Assembly: GCF_000715075.1 (NCBI RefSeq)
Contig: NC_134102.1
Location: forward strand, 110,124,001-110,188,000
Direction of reading: 5' to 3'
Origin: Nicotiana tabacum
Lineage: Eukaryota; Streptophyta; Magnoliopsida; Solanales; Solanaceae
DNA: 64,000 nt
A model generated the notes under the pieces. That model was not told where the DNA came from. It saw only the letters and a program-made list of their open reading frames with translations, and ran no database searches. A program made the position numbers and the translations under genes. This document shows, piece by piece, positions 58,004-64,000 of this stretch; the stretch's first letter is position 1; every line of letters begins with the position of its first letter.

Positions 58004-58611
58004 TGTAACGACCTGACCGATTGTTTTGAGATTTAGAGTTCCATTCGGTGATTTGAGACTTTTAGTAGCTTCATATTATCTATTATGACTTGTGTGTATG
58101 GTTGGTTTTGGTTTTCGGGCGGTTCGGGATTGATTTGGAAGAATGGTTCTCGTTTTATAAGCTTTAAGTTGGAAGAGTTGACTAAGATTTGACTTTTAGG
58201 TAAACGAACTCGGAATCAGATTTTAATTATTCCAATAGGTTTGTATGATAATTTTGGACATGTCCACAAAATTTGATTAAATTCCGATGAGTTTTGGATA
58301 AGTTTGGGTTGTATGGTGATTATTTCCGGTTTCGATGTCGATTTGAGCATAAATGTTACCATATTGAGAAACATGCCTTTGATTCGTGTTTTGACTAAAT
58401 CATTATATCCGTATCGTAATTTTGAAATCATAGCAACTAGAATCATCAAGTTTCGACATCGTATGAGGAATTTATGGTCATTTTACTAAGAATTGGGTTG
58501 CCAGATTTTTTTTATATTAATTACGAAATTGCCACTGAACTCGTATTTAAAAATCTGCACTATTTTCAAATATTGAAATCAAGATATCTCCTTCATTATA
58601 AGGCCAAATGG
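58004..58611 (+). repeat. TE-E 3' LTR, truncated
   Basis: Starts TGTAACGACCTGACCG and follows the 5' LTR for about 600 bp until a GGCCAAATGGGGG block, then breaks off. Confidence 0.75.
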
Positions 58612-59162
58612 GGGTGGGGGGAATTAAATTTTTAAGACACTTAAAAACTTATACCAATTTTTAAGACAAAAGTGTTAAGAATGGGGCAGAAGGGACACTT
58701 TTACGATTAGTATTAATGACATAATTTTTAAAAATCTCAAAGTTTTTTTATTTACATAAAGTCCCCCCTCATCCTCCACCCCCTATTCCTTCTCCCACTC
58801 CCTCTCCTCCTCCCGCAACTCCTCCTCATCCTCCCCTTGTTCCTCCATCTCGCAATGCTCCTCTCTATCCTCCCATTGTTCCTCCATCTCGCAATGTTCC
58901 TCTCTATCCTCCTGCCACTCCTTATCCTCAAACATTTAGGAAGAAGTTTCAAATATATAGGGAGATGTTTCAAACATCTATTGATATGTATGTTTCAAAC
59001 ATCTACTGAGATGTTTCAAACATCTGTAGAAAAAATATCAATTAGAACAACACTAAAAAAAGAAGAAAGAAGCATAAGAAATACCGAGAGAGATGTTTCA
59101 AACATCTTGAGAAGTAGAAGAAATACCCCGGGAGATGTTTCAAACATCTCCGGGGATATTTT
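58612..59162. repeat. Spacer with pyrimidine tract, 39-bp repeats and ATGTTTCAAACAT palindromes
   Basis: 58760-58925 is nearly pure C/T on the + strand and includes two 39-bp units (TTGTTCCTCCATCTCGCAAT core, about 58837-58914). 58963-59149 has four copies of AGATGTTTCAAACATCT (58963, 59009, 59091, 59133) and one degenerate copy. The last lies in a longer palindrome (59123-59159) with CCCCGGGAG / CTCCGGGG arms, ending four bases before TE-F. Not coding; origin unknown. Confidence 0.75.
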
Positions 59163-59954
59163 TGTCACGACCCAAAACCCACTATAGGTCGTGATGGCGC
59201 CCAACGTCGTCGTTAGGTAAGCCAACAATGAACTACCAACTTAATTATTCATTTTATTATTTTTGAAATCATGAATCTTATTAGATAGAGAGATCGATGC
59301 ATCAAAAATCGTACATACGTATGATTTAAGTAAAATATAAAGTAGAAGTGTCTCAATGGTAAGCAAAATCATAAACAAATTCTAGAACACCCCAAAACCC
59401 GATGTCACAAGTGCATGAACATCTACTAGAAAGTACAATAACAAAACATCATCTGTCTGGGATACAAGGTAGACATGATAAAGTAAATAACTGTGATGGA
59501 AACACTGTGTGCTGAGAATCGTGACGTGGAATACAACTCACCATAGAGTCCCCTCAGTAGCTGCGCCTCCGCGCCCAAACGACCACAAAATGAACCTGTC
59601 AAATCCTACACATTTAGTGAAGAAGTGCAGTATGAGTACGTAAATCAACGTGTACCCAGTAAGTATCTAGCCTAACCCCGAAGAGGTAGTGACGAGGGGT
59701 CGACATTGACACTTATTAGTAGTCCAGCAAATCAAATATAATAAAGTAGGAAAATATGAAACATGGTAGGTAACAATGAGTATAGGTAAAGGCAAATAAT
59801 ATGGTCTATATCTGAACAGTGAACACAAAGTCCTCAAACACTGGATACCTCTCAAATGGAGTACGTAATGGTCAACACCAAATCAACGGTCACATCTCAA
59901 GTTTGGAAAATTCTTGAATACACGGACTTCTTATTAAGTATTTTGCATGATTAT

Positions 59955-60200
59955 GCCGAGGTGAGCGGCCCGATCCCATAAGAGTGGTTTTATAGAAATG
60001 CTGAGGCGAATGACCCGATCCCATAAGAATATAACACATTATATTGCCGATGCGAACAACTCGATCCCATAAAAGTGTAGTACTACCGAGGCGAACAGCC
60101 CAATCCCATAAGAATGTTTCATGAAGTTGCCGAGGCGAACAACCCGATCCCATAAGTGTGTTTCATAAAGTTGCCGAGGCGAACGGCCCGATCCCATTAG
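59955..60200. repeat. Tandem repeat, six units of about 40-48 bp
   Basis: Units share GCCGAGGCGAAC(A/G)(A/G)CCCGATCCCATAAGA, separated by A/T-rich spacers of variable length (GTGTTTCATAAAGTT type). Confidence 0.8.
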
Positions 60201-61139
60201 AATATGAAGCTTTTACGGGTCTTTGAACCCACTCACGAATATACATGTGAGTTATGAGATTCAAGAAAACTTTTCGATGGATACGCACAACGCGAAAGTA
60301 AACAGTAAGGGAAGTATAATTTCTACGGCTAAACAAGTAGCTTGTCAAGTATCTAAAATAGCGATTCCATTACTTTACGTGAATCTAGTCTCAGGTCATA
60401 ATGCGAATTAAAGCAATTGAACATGCAAAAATAACGCAAATAATACAATTAAAGCATGGCGTGAGTCTAAGTCTACCCGGACATAATCAGGAATTTTAGC
60501 ATACGCATGGACACCCGTCACCTCATACATGCGTAGCTCCCACAATATGTAGCACATAACAAATATAATACCTACATGGTAATTTTCCCCTCACAAGGTT
60601 AGACATGAGACTTACCTCGTTCCGAAATTCGATAATCGGCTTCAACGCCTTTCTAACACCTCAAACAAATGCCAAATGATCCGAAACTAATCAAACAACA
60701 TGCAATCCAATCAAAATATACTCAAATACTCGTAATTTAACAATTAGAAATAAATTCCCAACTCCTCAAAAAAAGTCAACAAAGTCAACCCCTCGGCGTA
60801 CGCATCCGGATTTCGGAAATTATCAAAAATAATTATTACCCATAACATATATAGTTTATATTCCGAAACTAATCCAATTTCGTCCATGAATTGACTCTCA
60901 AATCAATGATTTACCATCTCATAACTTTGGGGCTCAAAATCCCAATTTTCGCAATTCAAACACGGATAAAAATGATTACCAACGAACATAATCATGAAAA
61001 AAAATCAAATTAAAGATCATATGTTTACCCTCTTGTTGAAACGAGAACAACGCCGCAAAAATCACCTCAAACGGAGCTCTAGAACGCAAGATATGCTCAA
61101 AATACTAAAATGTTCGGTCTGTCCATTTAAAACACTGTC

Positions 61140-61270
61140 TAGGCGATTTTTCTTCTTCGCCTTCGCGGGACACCTTCGAGTTCGCGAAGAGCAATTTTTT
61201 GCATTGACCGGTCAACCCAAATTTCCTTCTTCGCATTCGCGGGATCTCCTTCGTGTTCGCGAAGAACAAA
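61140..61270. repeat. CpG-rich word array, TE-F LTR
   Basis: TTCGCCTTCGCGGGA, GAGTTCGCGAAGA, TTCGCATTCGCGGGA and GTGTTCGCGAAGA; four words about 0.87-1.0 kb from the LTR start. Confidence 0.7.
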
Positions 61271-62141
61271 GTTTGCACCAGAAACCAACAATCTTTCCCA
61301 ATACGGAAATTGGCATAACTCTCTCATATGACCTCAGAATTCGACGATTGTTGTTGCTATGGTTCCATAATTACGATACAGATTCAATCCAATCACAAAT
61401 CAAAGGTCGCTTACTCAATATGGTACCCTTTATGTCCAAATAAACGACATTAAAACATCAAATAAGAGCGCGATACAACCCAAACATATTTGAAATACAC
61501 CTGAGGCCCCCGGGACCCCGTCCAATCACACAAACCAGTCCCAAAACATAACACGAACCTACTGGAGGCCTAAAATCACACCAAACAACATCAAAATCAT
61601 GAATCGACGATCAAATCCTCCTTTTAACTTTCAAACATTCAAACTTCGACAAACGCGTCCAAATTATACTTAAATATTTCGGAATGACGCCAAACTTTAC
61701 GTACAAGTCATAAATCATGATACGAACCTATTCCAAGGCTCAGAACCCCAAACGGACATCAATAACACAAAAGTCCAATTCAAACCAAACTTAGGAAATT
61801 CTAAAACCTTCGAATTGCCAACTTTCCACAATAAGCGCTGGAATGCTCCCGGACCACCCGATACTCAATCCGAACATACGCCCAAGTCCGGAATCAACAT
61901 ACAAACCTATTGGAACCTTCAAATTCCTATTTTGAGGTCATTTACTCAAAAGTCAAACCTTGCTAAACTCTTCAAGCTTAAAGCTTCCGAATCGAGAATT
62001 TTCCATCCGAATCAACTCCGAACTTCCCGAAATTCAATTATGACCACGCGTACAAGTAATAGAACATGAAGTGATGCTACACAAGGCCTAAAACCACCAA
62101 ATGACATGCTAGAGCTCAAAACGACCGGTCGGGTCGTTACA

Positions 62142-63533
62142 TTCTCCCCCACTTAAACATACGATCGTCCTCAAACGTGCCAAGAACCGTTTCGGAGTTG
62201 TTCAAATTCGCTGTTTGACACCTCGTGTACCTACCCGTGCCACCACAACCCACGAAAGCACAATAGCCTATGCCAGTCTAAAGATCCTCCCTATAACCTT
62301 AGCTAACCAGACTTAAAACCAAATTCCAACATCCGGAATTCTCCACGAGACCTGATTCCAACATGTGAACATCATAACAATCTAACCCATTGTACCAAAT
62401 AGGATCTTGCACCCATGTTGAGATCATACAATACACCGCACAATTTGTATGTTCATGATAACATCCTCCGACTACAATAGCTGCAGATTCACGAACCAGA
62501 TACCCGTAGTATATCCCATAACACATATAAGCTTGATCTCAACCCTCACCATACTGCAACGAGGAAAGATATGTGCAGGAACTCATAACCACCCGTCAGA
62601 TCACAAACTCATGGAGTTTCTCCGCTCGACAAAAACCATTACCTCATTCTGAACTGAATAGTGACATTTTCTCTTTAATATAACTTACATAAATCCGATC
62701 GCACTGATTTCAGGTCCAATAATTTCGTCTCACCCAGTACAAGTTGCTCAGGCAATAAGCCACCTCAAACACTAACTAAAATCCTATATGACGCCATCAA
62801 TGCACCAACAAGCTACAACTCGAATATGACACATAAGGGAGAACAAACTCTGGCAAAGAACTACCCAGCCCGCGTAACGAATAAATAGCCAACAAATGCT
62901 ATGAAGATTTCTTAGAGACGAGGAACAAAACACACAAAAATAAGTAGAGGGAACCATACTCAACACCTCACTATTGCGGCATGCAACCCGATCCACACAT
63001 GATACCGTTGCGGCGTACAACTCGATCCAAATATCATACCCGTGGTGGCGTGCCACCCGATCCACACATAATAATCAATAAGGAGATACCCATCGAGCCA
63101 AAATGCTCATACAACCCCGGGGAGACGGATAGCACCATACGCTACAAAACCTAATCACGACTAAGGTGCAATAAATAACCTGCATCATGAGAGCAATCTC
63201 GCTCATATAACACAATAAGATACACAGGACCACAACACATGTGCGAATAATCAAGCCATGTCACACAACCCACATGGCATAATAGAGTATTACATAGGAT
63301 AGCTGACGACAGGGATAACATCCAACGCTCAAAGTTTCCTCCATAGGCAATGCTACGCTGAATGAACACATCCATCATGATGTAAGGCATACATTCACAT
63401 TAGATCTAATAACGGACCTCAAGACAATTCCGATCATCCCATACTGGGCCAATAACCTTTCAAGGACCCACAATGACCCTAGTCATGACACATACGAGCA
63501 GTCGTCAAATCCGGAACAACTCTCACAATCCGC
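62142..63533 (-). other. TE-F conserved 3' noncoding region
   Basis: Starts (element end) with TTTAAGTGGGGGAGAA. Contains three short tandem units with GCGGCRTGCAACCCGATCC (62972-63065). No supported coding frame; aligns by eye with TE-A 6900-7100 and the inverse of TE-E 57500. Confidence 0.65.
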
Positions 63534-64000
63534 AATCAAAACCCACTATAGGTCGCGATGGCGCCCAACGTCGCCGTTAGGCAAGCCAACGGTGAACTAC
63601 CAACTTAATTGTTCATGTTATTATTTTTGAAATCATGAATCTTATTATATAGAGAGATCGATGTATCAAAAATCATATATACGTATGATTTAAGTAAAAT
63701 ATAAAGTAGAAGTGTCTCAATGGTAAGCAAAATCATAAACAAATTCTAGAACACCCCAAAATCCGGTGTCACAAGTGCATGAGAATCTACTAGGAAGTAA
63801 AATAACAAAACATCATTTGTCTACGATACAAGGTAGACAATTTAAAGTAAATAATTATGATGGAAACTTTGTATGCTGCAAATCGTGGCATGGAATATAG
63901 CTCACCATAAAGTCCCTTCAGTAGCTGCGCCTCCACGCCCAAGAGACCACCAAATGAACATGTCAAATCCTGCACATTTAGTGCAGAAGTGCAGCATGAG
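63534..64000 (-). repeat. TE-F 5' LTR, partial at the window edge
   Basis: Matches 59174-59640 (CCCACTATAGGTCG, ATTATTTTTGAAATCATGAATC) but begins after the terminal TGTCACGACCC, which was lost in the junction with the noncoding region. Confidence 0.78.

Larger units (their letters stand above)
54264..58611 (+). mobile_element. TE-E: internally deleted gypsy element
   Basis: 5' LTR (54264 to about 56486) joined directly to the conserved 3' noncoding region (56487-58003), then a polypurine tract (57988-58003) and the start of a 3' LTR (58004-58611). Primer site, gag and pol are all absent. The two LTR starts (TGTAACGA..GGTCGTTTTGAG and TGTAACGACCTGACC) are similar but clearly diverged. Confidence 0.8.
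59163..62141 (-). repeat. TE-F 3' LTR (2979 bp)
   Basis: From TGTCACGACCC (59163) to GGGTCGTTACA (62141). Contains a 46-bp-type tandem repeat (59955-60200) and a short CGCGTTCGCGAA-like array (61140-61270). Confidence 0.85.
59163..64000 (-). mobile_element. TE-F: deleted gypsy element, runs off the window
   Basis: 3' LTR 62141-59163, polypurine tract 62157-62142, conserved 3' noncoding region to about 63533, then directly LTR sequence again (63534-64000), which is the 5' LTR lacking its outer TGTCACGACCC end. Primer site, gag and pol are absent. It lies tail to tail with TE-E. Confidence 0.8.

Noticed and set aside
59955..60200. Regularly spaced repeats resembling a CRISPR array
   Set aside because: This is plant nuclear DNA, the repeats are imperfect, the spacers are similar to each other, and the array is inside a retrotransposon LTR. 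The same holds for 28244-28478.

Overview
The window is nuclear plant DNA, almost certainly from a eudicot and most likely from the Solanaceae. The evidence is intron-containing genes with GT-AG splice sites, tRNA-iMet primed Ty3/gypsy LTR retrotransposons with LTRs of 2.4-3.0 kb, and foldback DNA elements of types common in that family. The family-level assignment is inference; no species is claimed. Host genes occupy only a few percent of the window and transposable elements (TEs) nearly all the rest.

Host genes: three small two-exon genes on the + strand encode secreted, six-cysteine proteins of the TPD1 (TAPETUM DETERMINANT1)-like family. They lie at 41-358 (exon 2 only, frameshifted), 2239-2898 (apparently intact) and 53445-54179 (apparently intact). 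They look like one tandem cluster whose last member has been pushed about 50 kb away by nested transposons.

Layout: 461-1581 is a DNA element nested in another DNA element. 3482-27843 is a remnant of a Ty1/copia element (- strand) broken by a 23-kb block. That block holds a Tekay/Del-type gypsy element TE-A (- strand, 3546-12709), a gag-only element with its own LTR (12710-18966) and a second, inverted gypsy element TE-B (+ strand, 18967-26602). 27870-31290 holds three DNA elements: one with hairpin minisatellites, a Mutator-like foldback element with a 9-bp target duplication, and the left half of a MITE. That MITE was split by a Tat-type gypsy element (TE-D, 31291-52470), and TE-D was itself entered 3 bp inside its 5' LTR by a nearly complete Tekay chromovirus (TE-C, 31294-41721). 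Removing each insertion restores the older element. After the third TPD1-like gene come two deleted gypsy elements in opposite orientation (TE-E 54264-58611; TE-F 59163 to the window end), separated by a pyrimidine-rich, palindrome-rich spacer.

The retroelements are dead copies. The Tekay gag-pol is cut by stops that mostly fit C-to-T deamination, the Tat pol is frameshifted and its integrase partly deleted, and four gypsy copies have lost pol altogether while keeping the same long 3' noncoding segment. Points most worth following are the CpG-dense word arrays that occupy the same LTR position in several elements but use different words, the intron-containing antisense gene of the Tat element, the integrase-chromodomain fragment inside an LTR, and the TPD1-like ligand cluster split by transposons.
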